60,000 nucleotides of DNA from Antedon mediterranea (GCF_964355755.1 NC_092673.1:7447001-7507000); one strand, 5' to 3'. Positions 43,401-51,840 are shown, counted from the stretch's first letter. Notes: generated by a model from the sequence alone, not told the origin. Translations and numbers: made by a program.

Positions 43401-45944
43401 TAAAAGGTACTTAAAATATTTAAAATGTTTTAAAAAGATAGCATAAAATAACATAACAAATTGAGAACCACACAATACATCATATAAAAACATAAATAAA
43501 CGAGTAGGCCTACAACATCAAAACAAGTAAAAATCTAAATGACTGGCCAAGTGAATTGAAAAAATGACCAAACATATTATATTTTATTTTATTCTTTTTA
43601 CTTTTTTTCAATACTGTAGTAAAATCAGTTGAGGTTCCACTGCCTAATCATGTATGGAATGGAACTGTTACGATATCTGACAGTCCGGCAAACAGGGACA
43701 GTAAGTTTGTTTGCGCTTCGTAGGTCTCTGCCATGAGACTCAAACCTACTGAGTGGAATACACTCATCTTGGCTTGAAATTAACGAGGCAAAACATTTGC
43801 TACAAATTTCATTACGACGAACATTTAATTGTATTAAATTACACTGATCAAGAGCTAGATTATAGTGCGAAAACAGAGGCCATAGAATAATTTTACAAGC
43901 TCGCTTTTGGATTCGCTCTAACATATTTGATTCAAGTTGGGTAAGACCAGAATGCCACACAGGAGCAGCGTATTCAGTTAAGGGTCTGACATACCCAGTG
44001 TAAATAGTTAATAAGTCAACAATTGGCATTGTGAATCGCTTAAGGACTTTCAACAAATATAATCTACCATTAGCTTTGCTAAGCACTTTAGTCATATGAG
44101 AGCTCCATTTAAGATCAGAACTAATGTTAACGCCTAAGATTGTAGTATTATTCACAATGTGCAACGACTGTCTATCAATGTTGACTACATGATTAACATT
44201 TTCTCTAGAGAAATTTACACTCATAACTAAACATTTGCTAGGATTAAGTTTAATATTATTAACTGTCGTCCATTGCGATAGTTCGTTTAAGTGATTTTGC
44301 ATAAAGCTAGGTTGCTTGCAAAGACGGGGTACAACAATGGTAATATCATCAACATACTTAAATACGTCAATCGGCTTATCGTAAAAAGCATCATTAACCA
44401 TGGCAAGGAAGCAGAGGGGTCCTAAGCTGGTACCTTGAGGGACACCTCGAATGTATTCCCATTCACTAATGCTGTCTAGAAATCTAACACATTGTGTTTG
44501 ATCACTAAGAAAACTAATAATTCATGTAATTACAGATGGACGGACTTGAAATTTAATCCATTGTGGTCAACATAGTCAAAAGCTTTTTTAAAATCAGTTA
44601 CCACTACAGTACTTTCACTTTGTTTCTTATCAGCACTTCTATAGAGAACAGCCATAAGCTTAACAATATAATGATTAGTAGATATCTCTTTACGATTACC
44701 ATACTGGTTGTGGTCAAGGTTGGGATTCATTTCATCTAACAACAACTTAGACATGAAAATTTCTGAAATTTTTGCAAAGTAGTCAGTGAGGGAAATTGGT
44801 CTAAATTTACGTATTTACAATATTGTTAAAGTATTACAATATACTATATATCAGTTTAAAGTTTGATGATCTCCAAGGGCCCATAAATTTACCTACTTGT
44901 GTTAAACCAAGGGCTAATAAATTTACCTACAAACTGGGAGTCTGAGAGATTGAAATTTCAAATTTATCGCAAATCAATACATTTGTATGTATATTAAATC
45001 TAGACTATCAAAATAGTATTTTTTAAAGCACATTATGATACTGTACTCGAGATGTTCAATCGGTTTTCAGCTATTAAAACAATTATCGTAGGAGGAGATA
45101 GGTAAATGCGAGGCATCCTCGTATTATTGTGTGCAGGTATTTTTCAAGAGGACATTAGTACAGTGTATACCACGAACGGAAAACACCCCTATTTGGGGCA
45201 AATTGTTGAAACTAAATTCGTTTTAATTGTCAATAACTCAATTTAATTAGTAAACAGGGTTACATCAGGTGGTTAAAATCAGTACTGAGATTCTAACCAA
45301 CTTTATATACCATCGAGTAAACATTCTAGAAATAACGCACGATTTACCGAATTTTGCACTTATGTAAATTTATATATAGATGACATCGATACTGAATATG
45401 AAACTTTAGAATTTACTTTTGACTGTAATAAAAATAATATTATTATGAATATTTGTTACTATGGATAATTTTGTTGATTGTTCAGTTAACAGAAAAGGAG
45501 TGGCCAATTTGAATCTATTTCTTTCTGTGGGTTTTTTTCTGAATTAATATTTCAGTGCTGGCTCTAATTGTCAGTATTTTCTCATTTGTGTGTGGGTGCT
45601 CCATACAATTTTAAGTATTAATCGTACAGAACACATTTCTGTTGCTTCTTATCTTTTGTTCACTCTTTTGGACATGTTCTACCATTCAGATGCATACATT
45701 AGTATTTACATATCCACTTAAATAGGCTCGCAAACATCTAGCGTGTGTACTTTTCAGAGTTATAAAAGAAATTACAAAAACTACATTACCCGTGCGATCC
45801 AAAATACAATGTGCTTACTACAGGTTCTCGCCTATTTTCTTGTAGAACTGTATTGTTTGTAAAATCGCAATGGATAGCTGTTAAAACAACTCCAATAGTA
45901 AAAGATAATCCGCATATAGCAATAATTTTTATTCCGCTAGTCAT
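22439..45944 (-). CDS. FkbM-type methyltransferase fused to a NodB/CE4 deacetylase-like domain, predicted type II membrane protein
   Basis: Model of six exons, read leftward: 45944-45819, 34744-34522, 24941-24641, 24290-24134, 23333-22886 and 22659-22439 (stop TAA). All junction phases match (0,1,2,0,1), giving 491 residues. Residues 1-42: short tail and one membrane segment (about 4-25). Residues about 55-270: FkbM family (Methyltransf_21) SAM-dependent O-methyltransferase, with the SAM loop ILLDCGGN at 58-65, the acidic residue in SFEIDE (E89) and the family hallmark DVEGAE at 194-199. Residues about 290-491: polysaccharide deacetylase-like fold with LAITVNVG (292-298), RGNHPYPAGH (349-357), GGILCLDTD (452-460) and a typical C-terminal helix and strand. 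The predicted site is the Golgi/secretory lumen and the substrate probably a glycan. The intron after 24134 uses a GC donor. Exons 2-6 are well supported; exon 1 is less certain (an alternative acceptor at 34751 exists). The catalytic motifs of the second domain are degenerate. Confidence 0.75.
23400..24030. repeat. Degenerate tandem repeat in an intron of the fusion gene
   Basis: Phrases such as CTCAGTGAAATAATCACTGA, GATCTGCACGTCTACTA and GGTCAATGAG recur at a spacing of about 185-190 bases (near 23740 and 23910; 23800 and 23960; 23655 and 23865). Shorter TCAGTCAGT-like words fill the part near 23390-23560. It lies wholly in the intron between the exons at 23333 and 24134. Confidence 0.65.
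25370..25900 (+). repeat. Partial copy of dispersed repeat family R
   Basis: Shares long stretches with 41.0-41.9 kb, 42.7-45.4 kb and (reversed) 52.5-53.0 kb: GAAAAGCAACTGTCAGTAAT, ACACCCCTATTTGGGG and ATACCATCGAGTAAACATTC. This copy lacks the middle part near the boundary at about 25685. Confidence 0.8.
26284..27009 (+). mobile_element. (GACC)n hairpin element, copy B
   Basis: Starts AACAAGGCCATATAGATGGC and ends CACGCAACTAAAAA, with the terminal hairpin slightly decayed. From about 26560 on, the body matches copy A almost base for base (for example CGTACGCATGCGTTACATGC). The 5' (GACC)n tract near 26325 uses the variant GTTTACCGACCGACC also seen in the short copies. Confidence 0.8.
27115..27275. 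repeat. Dispersed repeat shared with 39.9-40.05 kb
   Basis: The stretch containing CTCCATTGAGATCCAGCCAC and TGATACCCACAGCATTGTCA recurs near 39978-40015 in the same orientation, followed in both places by TTTTTCAGT and then AT repeats. It is a diverged mobile sequence of unknown class, inside an intron of the fusion gene. Confidence 0.7.
27640..27935 (-). pseudogene. LINE reverse transcriptase fragment
   Basis: Leftward translation gives FTDDIKIIKEIKSYDD (the YADD palm region with Tyr-Ala changed) near 27930-27870. After a frameshift it gives LRYLSSWSKQWLLNFKI and KKYLGFNIEKFEITRH. This is the palm-to-thumb passage of a jockey-superfamily RT. No flanking domains survive. Confidence 0.65.
28310..28548. 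repeat. Tandem duplication, about 118-bp unit, two copies
   Basis: The segment with GACATATTGTATACCATTTT ... CATACATAACGGATAAAAAT ... TATTCTTGGTTCTCTATTG occurs at about 28316-28432 and again at 28433-28548, with a handful of differences. It lies inside the large intron and has no coding content. Confidence 0.85.
29475..29543 (-). mobile_element. (GACC)n hairpin element, short copy E
   Basis: Reversed copy of the 5' end only: AACAAGGCCATATACATGGC, GCAGTCGCGTGCTC, GTTTACCGACCAACCGACCG. It is truncated within the tetranucleotide tract. Confidence 0.75.
29560..31230. other. No gene recognised in this intronic stretch
   Basis: AT-rich sequence within the intron between the exons at 24941 and 34522. 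A repeated phrase (GATTGCCTC/AAATTGCCTC...CACTACACTAAAG) occurs near 30826 and 31041. A tRNA-like B-box word near 30098 is too poor to call. No domain-bearing ORF is present. Confidence 0.45.
31240..32999. mobile_element. Foldback element with minisatellite arms (outer)
   Basis: The left arm at 31240-31510 is an array of ACCCCCCGGACAACT units, with an ACCCCCTTAGGACAACT variant. The right arm at about 32720-32999 is the same array reversed (GGGGGGTAGTTGTCC). The whole is flanked by GTTATTTTG at 31231-31239 and 33000-33008, a perfect 9-bp direct repeat. Inside are a degenerate AATAAACG-rich stretch (31920-32150) and another complete foldback element. Long inverted arms plus a 9-bp duplication fit a Mutator-like/foldback origin. 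No transposase is present. Confidence 0.75.
32190..32658. mobile_element. Foldback element with internal 22-bp minisatellite (inner)
   Basis: The ends are GGGTGTTTCGAAACTAGAGA and its reverse complement with one mismatch. Inverted arms extend about 70 bases and consist of GAGACC-type phrases. The element is flanked by perfect 9-bp direct repeats GTTAAAAAC at 32181-32189 and 32659-32667. The interior at about 32250-32590 is around 16 tandem units of TACGAAAAGGGAGACCC with a variable tail. It sits inside the 31240-32999 element. The plus-strand ORF here is the minisatellite read through, not a gene. Confidence 0.85.
33187..34041. mobile_element. Foldback element with palindromic arms
   Basis: The ends are GGGTGTCTAGAAAACTC and, at 34041, its reverse complement. 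The arms (33187-33332 and about 33847-34041) are chains of short palindromes of the type TAGAAAACTCAGATATC / GATATCTGAGTTTTCTA. Flanks are TAATTTTTA on the left and TAATTTTA on the right, an imperfect duplication of 8-9 bases. The interior contains a degenerate CAACTCGTACC repeat near 33578-33680. The terminal GGGTGT.T.GAAA word matches the neighbouring element at 32190. Confidence 0.75.
34950..35717 (-). mobile_element. (GACC)n hairpin element, copy C (complete)
   Basis: Reversed orientation. The 3' hairpin AGTCGCGTGGAAGCGACT is at 34953-34971, with its (GGTC)n tract next to it. The GCGC-rich body matches copies A and B, a second tetranucleotide tract lies near 35610-35665, and the 5' end TGGCTGTTGGCCTTGTT closes at 35717. 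This is the best-preserved copy and defines both ends. Confidence 0.8.
35840..36225 (-). pseudogene. LINE reverse transcriptase C-terminus and 3' end
   Basis: Leftward frame: DLVNKKVKSIIADDTHPLHG, then SGRLRMMRIKTTRFGNSFLP and AVSVFNKT, the usual C-terminal block of one echinoderm-type LINE group. The stop is followed by a 3' UTR and an AGATAC-type short tandem repeat tail at 35843-35862, as expected of a CR1/L2-like 3' end. It is 5'-truncated. Confidence 0.65.
36187..36450 (+). pseudogene. LINE 3' end, opposite orientation
   Basis: Frame SFMFSAASLWNSLPRHF followed by IFKKELKTHLFNIQF is the C-terminal block of L2/CR1-type RT proteins. It is followed by GGCGCTATACAAATA and an ATT-rich tail near 36420-36440. 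It lies tail to tail with the minus-strand LINE fragment ending at 36225. Confidence 0.75.
36617..37700 (+). pseudogene. Non-LTR retrotransposon fragments (endonuclease scrap and RT)
   Basis: Pieces in order: an endonuclease strand HTDGYDIYRNDRNREGVAVY near 36700-36770; RT boxes SQGSILGPF near 36842-36870 and, after a frameshift, INDLPNSVSHINVSMYADDT near 36883-36945; LGMSIDEHLKWHKQID near 37180-37220; and a C-terminal stretch at 37367-37693 with LQVLKNKAAKIITHTSSYDS and MYKIMNNLTPSYLRDRF. Deletions and frameshifts separate them, and (AT)n lies near 36980. It is one L2/CR1-like element, extensively decayed. Confidence 0.8.
37978..39015. mobile_element. GC-rich palindromic MITE, split by the element at 37997
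   Basis: Removing 37997-38869 and one target copy leaves a near-perfect hairpin of about 155 bases. The left arm is TTCACACCTGTTCCGGCA (37979-37996) continuing at 38879, and the right arm ends CGGACCGGAACCGTGCCGG before TTCACAC near 39014. The central arms contain CGTTTTCACG and its complement near 38922 and 38955. It is a nested insertion with a clear order of events. Confidence 0.75.
37997..38869. mobile_element. Mutator-like MITE with perfect 9-bp target duplication
   Basis: Terminal inverted repeats of about 170 bases begin GCGATTTTTTTTTCGTACAT. The element is flanked by GTTCCGGCA at 37988-37996 and 38870-38878. Long TIRs with a 9-bp duplication are characteristic of Mutator-like elements. 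The interior includes a diverged tandem repeat (GACCCACAAGAA near 38286 and 38387). No transposase is present. Confidence 0.85.
39120..39208 (-). mobile_element. (GACC)n hairpin element, short copy F
   Basis: Reversed short form: CAGCTCACTATGTCGG, a (TCGG/TTGG)n tract, then CATGTATATGGCCTTGTT. It is bounded by the same two end words as copy G, so this may be a complete minimal element of about 90 bases. Confidence 0.7.
39530..42030 (-). repeat. Dispersed repeat family R, copy 1 of a tandem pair, interrupted
   Basis: The segment 39530-39745 ends in the hairpin CTAGATGG...CCATCTAG with a GC-rich loop. It is cut by an inserted sequence (39746-40689) and resumes at GTCGTGCCCACAGATGG (40690) through ACTGTCAGTAAT (41115), ACACCCCTATTTGGGG (41648) and GTTGGCTCTAGTTGTC (41945). 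The next copy begins at about 42035 in the same orientation. An open stretch at 41396-41689 reads as a signal-peptide-like start but is broken in the other copies. Confidence 0.7.
39746..40689 (+). mobile_element. Inserted AT-rich element with (GTTGA)n tail
   Basis: Interrupts repeat family R between its hairpin and the GTCGTGCCC word that adjoin elsewhere (53880-53905 reversed). It contains a tandem duplication, with GTCTATATAGGCTATATATT at 40147 and 40436, several (AT)n tracts, and a closing GTTGA tandem at about 40662-40688. A short tandem tail is typical of the 3' end of CR1/L2-like LINEs. No RT remains. Confidence 0.5.
42035..45650 (-). repeat. Dispersed repeat family R, copy 2 of a tandem pair, interrupted twice
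   Basis: Begins like copy 1 (GACAGCAGCGATCGTTTTAT near 42083) with the hairpin at 42204-42240. It is interrupted at about 42775-43255 by an unidentified sequence of about 480 bases and at about 43325-44865 by a LINE, then continues to GTGTGTGGGTGCTCCATAC near 45590. Exon 1 of the fusion gene lies immediately right of it. Confidence 0.7.
43325..44810 (-). mobile_element. Non-LTR retrotransposon, 5'-truncated RT and 3' end
   Basis: Leftward: FRPISLTDYFAKISE near 44805-44760, QYGNRKEISTNHYIVKLM and VVVTDFKKAFDYVDHN at 44700-44560, PQGTSLGPLCFLAMVND near 44450-44395, then an intact 258-residue frame at 44401-43625. That frame contains the catalytic box KYVDDITIV, LNPSKCLVMSV, LGVNISSDLKWSSHM, LTEYAAPVWHSGL and RIQKRACKIIL. 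A frame break lies near 44530. The 3' UTR ends in a TCAT-type tandem near 43318. The catalytic box has Val for Ala (YVDD), which is tolerated in this clade. It is probably the youngest LINE in the window. Confidence 0.85.
45819..45944 (-). CDS. Candidate first coding exon (signal anchor) of the FkbM-NodB gene
   Basis: The ATG at 45944 has A at -3. It opens a 42-codon stretch with the uncharged segment IIAICGLSFTIGVVLTAI preceded by a Lys, then a polar stem with an N-glycosylation site (NNT), ending at GTA|GTAAGC in phase 0. That phase matches an acceptor (GATAAG) at 34744 in front of the FkbM domain. The topology, tail-TM-stem, is what Golgi glycan-modifying enzymes use. The polypyrimidine tract in front of the 34744 acceptor is weak, and a stronger-looking acceptor seven bases upstream would need phase 2. 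An unseen small exon is possible. Confidence 0.5.
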
Positions 45945-46530
45945 ATTGACAGTTTTAAAACAAGTAGGAAAGAAAACCATAAAGGCTAGGTTGTTATAAT
46001 TTTGAACATAAGAGGGCGAAATTTTCTCTACTAAACACGCGTTAGACACAACGATCAACAAATTGATTATAATTGTTTTGAAGGGATATTTTTGCTTATT
46101 TATGGACATATTTGTTTGTTTTTTTATTTTGTATCAGCAGTAATAGAAAAGATAAATTAATTTAGTATTTTTTTCATGTGTGATCATTGTTTTTTAGTTA
46201 AATAATTACATATTGTGTAATTTTCCACTGCAATTTGGAATGAATTAAATATTAATTTAATTCATGCAAATGGCAATTACCGGGCTCACACATTTTCAAT
46301 TTTGTCTTTTACTTGGAAAAAAAAAATGCAGACAGTGCTGCAAAACATGATCTTTTCAAATTGATGCATGTGAATGTCTGAACAATTTGAAATTTACTCA
46401 ATACAACTTGTAATTAATTATACATTGTTTGTGCATTCAGATCACTGGTATGATGACTCGAAGCCAACATTTGGACTAATGAAGACCATAAGTTGACCTT
46501 TCCAAACAACTAAGTTTCAGAAGAGACTTT

Positions 46531-46812
46531 ATGTCCATACTGAAATCCATGGGGTTGAAGGAACCAAAGATACATTTGACAACCTTATTAAACAAGATAA
46601 AACGTAAAGCAGCAAAAGTTGAGCAGACTGGTGAGTGGATGGAGTTGTTCATGGAAATGACTGATTTCTTAGAGATGCAGGCCATTATTGGTCCGGCGTC
46701 TGAGCGAGAAGGGATAACGCCGCATTGGCTTGAGCATGGAACTCCTGTTTTCCAAGGCCACAAAACAAGAAATGGAATAACTAACCATTTTAATTTTGCA
46801 ATCTTGTGCTGA
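46531..46812 (+). CDS. Unrecognised ORF, 93 codons
   Basis: An open frame with a fairly balanced composition (NKIKRKAAKVEQTGEWMELF, then FLEMQAIIGPASEREG, GHKTRNGITNHFNF). I recognise no family. It lies just upstream of candidate exon 1 of the fusion gene, on the opposite strand. It might be a remnant of a transposon protein or chance coding potential. Confidence 0.2.
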   Translation: MSILKSMGLKEPKIHLTTLLNKIKRKAAKVEQTGEWMELFMEMTDFLEMQAIIGPASEREGITPHWLEHGTPVFQGHKTRNGITNHFNFAILC

Positions 46813-46819
46813 GTTTGTG

Positions 46820-48600
46820 CATGTTAAATTAAATTAAAGGGGGATTGATTTCATGTGACAATTATGTTCTTTTAAAAATGACTGAGTAATTTAAACAAAA
46901 TCTTAAACTATTCTAATAGGTTCAATTCAAATTGTGTTCAATTTTGGTGGTCATACATTATTTGGATTTTGAATTAGAGCTTGTCAAGGTTTACGCATAT
47001 TTAATGAGGCTATCAAATGCCATATCATACATGTTCTTGCATTTCATCCATTTTTATGAGTATAAAATGCATTAATAAATATAGTTATGGTACATAATTG
47101 AATTAAGCATGTTTTAAGGAATTCATGCGCATTGAAAAAAAATGTATAGCCGCCACCTAATTTGCATATTTGGAATTTGCATATTTAATGACCTAATTTG
47201 CATAATTAATGAGGTACTTACATAAGAAGTAAATATTTTGATAGAGCTTGGAATACTTAATCACCATACCAAGTTTCATCACTGTGCTACGTACACAAAT
47301 CTTCTTCAAACTATATTCCCCGACAGAGCCATTTCGGCCCAAGAAGGAAAACGTTTTAGACGGCTTGCACCATGGACAGACGTATCCCGGCCGCGAGCCT
47401 TAACGGGTCACATTAGATAGACCACAAATATTTCTGCAAGCTTACTCAATAAAACTCGGCTATCAGGATTTCACTCAATTTTAAACAAAAGGTCTTATCA
47501 TCAGATCTCCCTATGTAATTTTATAATACTATTCCCCACAATTATACTACGATGTTTAAAGGCGTATATTTAATTTGATCTTTATTAATTTGCAGTATAA
47601 TTTTTATTTTTTAACTGCTGTACTTTTACACGCGCGGTCCGATCCGAAAATTAAAAAATAATAATTGGCTATAGCCACTAAACGGCCAACTTAGTTGAAA
47701 CCAGGAAGGTGCAAGGTGAACGCGTGAACTCATCGTGAACCCAGAAATTACTTCGACCGCGTGCAATTGAAATTTAATTGACAATCTAAGATAAAAATCA
47801 GAAATTATGTTATAAAACCCTTTATGATATCTTCCTAAGATAGAAATATACAACAATATCGTAATAGTGAAAACTAATGTTATCAAATTTACATTTCACG
47901 GTACATCTGAGATAGATCAGGTAGGTATCCAAGACAGAGATTTGTCCCGAAGTTTTTCCATTGTGCTCACCTATGTCAGAATTAACCATAATTTATATAT
48001 AGATATACATCGATTTCATGTTGCTCTATATACTAGAATTATTTAAGATGAAGGAAAGTGAAAATTCTGACATACCTGCGCAGCCATGTATACTCGCATT
48101 CTCAAAGGAGTAGATGAAGATGCTCGTATGATATATTATGTAAAGGTCGTAACACCTTTCTAATCCGATGTCCCATTAATATAGATCTAGAAAATGTGAC
48201 CACTTGATATCTTGCTTGTTGTACTACAGTATAAGAGAAAGAACTCGCATATTGTTTCATGTCATTTAATTGAATAAAAACAGAAAAGAACTAAACAGTT
48301 TAGTCAAGCGTACAAGTACTCTTGAAAGACTAACGATTAAAACTCACAATTGTGTATACCAGTGTTAACATTTGAATCATAACGAAAACTTATCTATGGT
48401 AACAGATGTTTTCTGAACTGGTATAAAATCAAAATTCTGGATATTAGATCTTCTAAGATCATAATTGGAGCTAATTTTTGAGTAGGCCAGTGAAGACGAC
48501 AGTGTTTAAATTTCCCTCCGTTCATCAGCCGAGCGAAAGCATTTTGGTAAGGCTTATTGTTTACCCTAACAACGGGCCTTCTTTACGCAACGCTCCACTG
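46820..48600. other. No gene recognised
   Basis: AT-rich. A degenerate repeat of CCTAATTTGCATAATTAATG-like phrases lies near 47157-47216. The short ORF at 47238 contains the phrase CCATACCAAGTTTCATCA, which reads like repeat-derived sequence. Confidence 0.4.
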
Positions 48601-48634
48601 ATCACCATTATTGTTATAGAGACCGCTTATCACC

Positions 48635-50290
48635 ATGACGACACCAAACTATGCTGAACAAAGCGTCAAGCCCGTGTTCGTTGAAGACGATGATATTAGA
48701 AAGAAAGAAGAAGAATATGTCAAAGAAGAAATTATTTACTTTGCTCTAAATGTTGTGATTAACTGTGATTACCTTATTGGAACACAAAAAGTTAAAAATC
48801 TTTGGCGCATATATATCAATGGTCACAGAGAACGTGTAAAAGTTATAACATCGGGGCTTAAAACATATTAATGTACATGACATTAACCCGTATCTTAGTG
48901 GAGGAGAAAATACTATCAGAATACTGGTGAAAGATATTCCTTTGTCAGTAAGAAATGAAGAGATAACGGATGCTCTGAGAAAACTAGGATGTAAAATTGT
49001 AGGTCCCGTCCAATTTGTTAAATTCCGAATTAATGGAAAACTCTCACGTTTTCTGAATGGAGACCGAGCAGTGTTCGTAGAAACTTTTAAGGATAGCATG
49101 CCAAGATTTATCAAAATCAACAACTTCAATGCTAGGCTCTTTCATAAAGATCAAAAAGATGTATTGAAGTGTTTTGAATGTGGTATAGCTGGACATAAAA
49201 TAAACGAACGTCCAGAAAGGCTTGCGAAAATCACATGTCATACCTGTAATAACACGGCGCATATCGCAAAGAACTGCAAAATACTGCAGTCGACAGAACA
49301 ACTTCCATATGAGACTGCTGAAGAAAATAGTGAAAGTGATGGAGAAGGAGAGAATACAGAAGATGAAATAAAACCTAATGGCATTGATAACGAAAACAAA
49401 GCAATGGCCAGCACCACTAAAACAAAAGAAGTGATTGAAATTATTGAAGACCTCTTAAATAAACCTAGTAATCCTAGGAATGAACCTGACTCCGTTGAAC
49501 TAGAAAAGAGAGTGTAGACAATCATGAAGGAAGCGATTGATAAAGTAAAATCTCTAAGCGGTGATGAGAATTTGCCTTCAGAGAACCAAGGATCTCAACG
49601 CTCTAAGAAAGAGAAGAAAAAGAAAAAACAGCAAGAGAAGAAAAATGTAGAAAAGATGAAACAAGAAAAGAAACAAGGAGAGAAAAGTAAACTAGACAAA
49701 AGCACTAAAGGAATTAGACCTATCACAGATTTCGCTACCACTGCGAAAAAAGACACACTTGGCTCAGATACAGCGACAGCTGTTAGGCAACAATTCGCTG
49801 CAGGGAAAAGAAAGAAGATGACAGAAAGTGGAGACAAAAATGCGGAAAAGAAAGAAAAAAAGACTGACTCCGTAAATTAAATACACAATTATCTGATCGA
49901 CTGCTCTTTATGTAAAGAAAGAAAGTTAAAATATTGGATAATATAATGATATACAAAAATTAAAAAAATTTAAAAAAATGGCAATAAAAAGAAAAAAAAA
50001 CCCTCTTCATTTAATCTCATTAAATGCTAGAGGTCTTAGAGATAATATTAAAAGGAGAAAAGTATTTAACTGGCTAGATGAACAAAAAGTAGATATCGTG
50101 TTTCTTCAAGAAACACACTTTGATATAAAATTGGTGAAATGCTACGATACGTTATGGAAGGGATACACTTTCCATAGCTTTGGAACGACAAATAGCGCAT
50201 ACCTACACCGACATAATTGTAGGCGCTATTGTGCTAACAAACAAACAAAATACTATACTTAGCAAAATTATTTTGCCAAGTAATAGAATA
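48635..50290 (+). mobile_element. L1/Tx1-like LINE: ORF1 and start of ORF2, internally deleted
   Basis: ORF1 is in three pieces (48635-48871, 48927-49517, 49524-49880), separated by a frameshift and a stop. It has an RNA-binding-like region (ILVKDIPLSVRNEEITDALR), one degraded zinc knuckle (CFECGIAGHKINER, final Cys lost), one intact CCHC knuckle (CHTCNNTAHIAKNC), an acidic stretch and a long Lys/Glu-rich basic tail. ORF2 starts at 49978 with the apurinic endonuclease motifs LISLNARGLRDN and DIVFLQETH, then shifts frame near 50190 and is lost by about 50290. The whole RT is missing, so this is an internally deleted copy. Confidence 0.8.
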
Positions 50291-50660
50291 AAGAAATATA
50301 GCGGAAAGTGGGGTGAGAGGAGGGGAGAAAAGGTGTCTAGTGTGGAGCCCGAATCTATCTCTTTTAGTACGGCACACTGTATACTAAGTGCTGCACTGTA
50401 GTACAAAACTGTTCATACGGTCGACCTGCTCGCTTTTTAGCTCCTGATATTTTGTACTCTTACATTTGTATATTTTTTGTTGATTTATCTTGTCTTGTCT
50501 TCTGTGATTTGTACGTTAAATGTCGGTAAACATGTTAATCTACAGATTTATACTTAGATTTTTGATATTTGATATTTTGGAGCTGAATTCGGTAAGCCTA
50601 CACAAATAATGTATACGCTCAATGATGATTGTACGTGCAATTGGAATGCATTTTTACAAT

Positions 50661-50868
50661 TTTTAGTCGCGTGGACGCGACTCAATAGTTCACTATATCG
50701 GTCGGTCGGTCGGTCTGTCAGTCTGTCTGTCGGTCCGGTATCACTATGCGTTTTATCGCTTTTCTGTACTTTTTGAACTGTTTTGATGTACAGAAAAGTT
50801 TTAAAGTACATTACTTTTTGAAAGTTCATTTTTTCTGAGAGCACGCGACTTATGGCTGTTGGCCTTGT
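50661..50868 (-). mobile_element. (GACC)n hairpin element, copy D (208 bp)
   Basis: Reversed and complete at both ends: the hairpin AGTCGCGTGGACGCGACT at 50664-50681, one (GGTC)n/(TGTC)n tract, a short unrelated middle, then GCACGCGACTTATGGC and TGTTGGCCTTGTT. Its GC-rich body is replaced by about 100 bases of AT-rich sequence, so the ends, not the body, define the family. Confidence 0.8.
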
Positions 50869-51139
50869 TTCAAGTTAAAAAACTTTTGATAGCAATTTCA
50901 TTTAGGTCAGCATGTGAAGTATCACATTTTATATTAAGTATTGGTTTTTAATTTCGTTTTTGTAGCTGGTAAATTCTATGACCGTCATCATAATAAAAGA
51001 CCAAATTGTGCTTTAATAAATTGGTTATAATATTTATTATTTACCTCTTATATCCCCAAAACACTTATTTGCCTGACTTTGAACTCTAGATTGAGTGGTG
51101 ATACCACTTTCTTCTGCCACTGGATATATTATGTTTGTA

Positions 51140-51840
51140 TTTCGACCTTACTTGACCTCAAATTACCGGGGTTTTTTCAACGTTATTAGATATTGTTTCA
51201 GTGTTATGTAATCAATTGTAAATTGTATTTATTAAAAACCTAATTTTAATACGGTAATTGTTTAATTTTCCTTAGTTATGCATAGCAAAATTTGCTATGG
51301 TAACACTATAGGTAAAAATGAGATATTTAATATAAATTTAATTAAAATTAATATTAATTCAAATGTAGATTATTAGCAGGCATGCCTTATTTGCATTTTC
51401 AAATTACCATTTTACAAGGTCATATTTGTCAGGGCTTCCTTCTGTGATTATTCTTATTCATAAAAACCCCATATTTTATTTATTAAAAATATCCTTAGTT
51501 ACACATAGAAAGAGTAACAATTTGCCCTAATTTGACCTCAAATTACCCTTTCACATTTCAAGATGTAATCATAAATGTAATCAATTATTTGTAGTCATAA
51601 AAACCCCTTATTTTTAAAAGTTGTCCTTATTTATACACATAAACAGTTGCTAAAGTAACACTAAAGGTAAAATGTTGACCTTATTTGACCTCAGATGACG
51701 TAAAACGCATTCAATTATTTTCATTCATGAAAGCCCAATATTTTATTTTAAAATTATTCTTAGTTACGCATAGAAACAGGTTCTAAGATAACAATAAATC
51801 TTTCACAAGATCAGATTTATCAGGATTTTTTTCTGTGATT
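51140..51840. repeat. Degenerate tandem repeat, about four units of 140-180 bases
   Basis: Each unit has TTGACCTCAAATTACC-like, TTCATAAAAACCCC-like, TTCCTTAGTTACGCATAGAAA-like and TAAAGGTAAAATG-like phrases in the same order (starting near 51150, 51390, 51530 and 51668). The units are strongly diverged. There is no coding sequence. Confidence 0.6.

Noticed and set aside
47238-47420. 60-codon plus-strand ORF
   Set aside because: Short, no recognisable features, and embedded in phrases that look repeat-derived.
49595-49837. Minus-strand ORF rich in Phe, Ser and Cys
   Set aside because: It is the complement of the Lys-rich tail of LINE ORF1.
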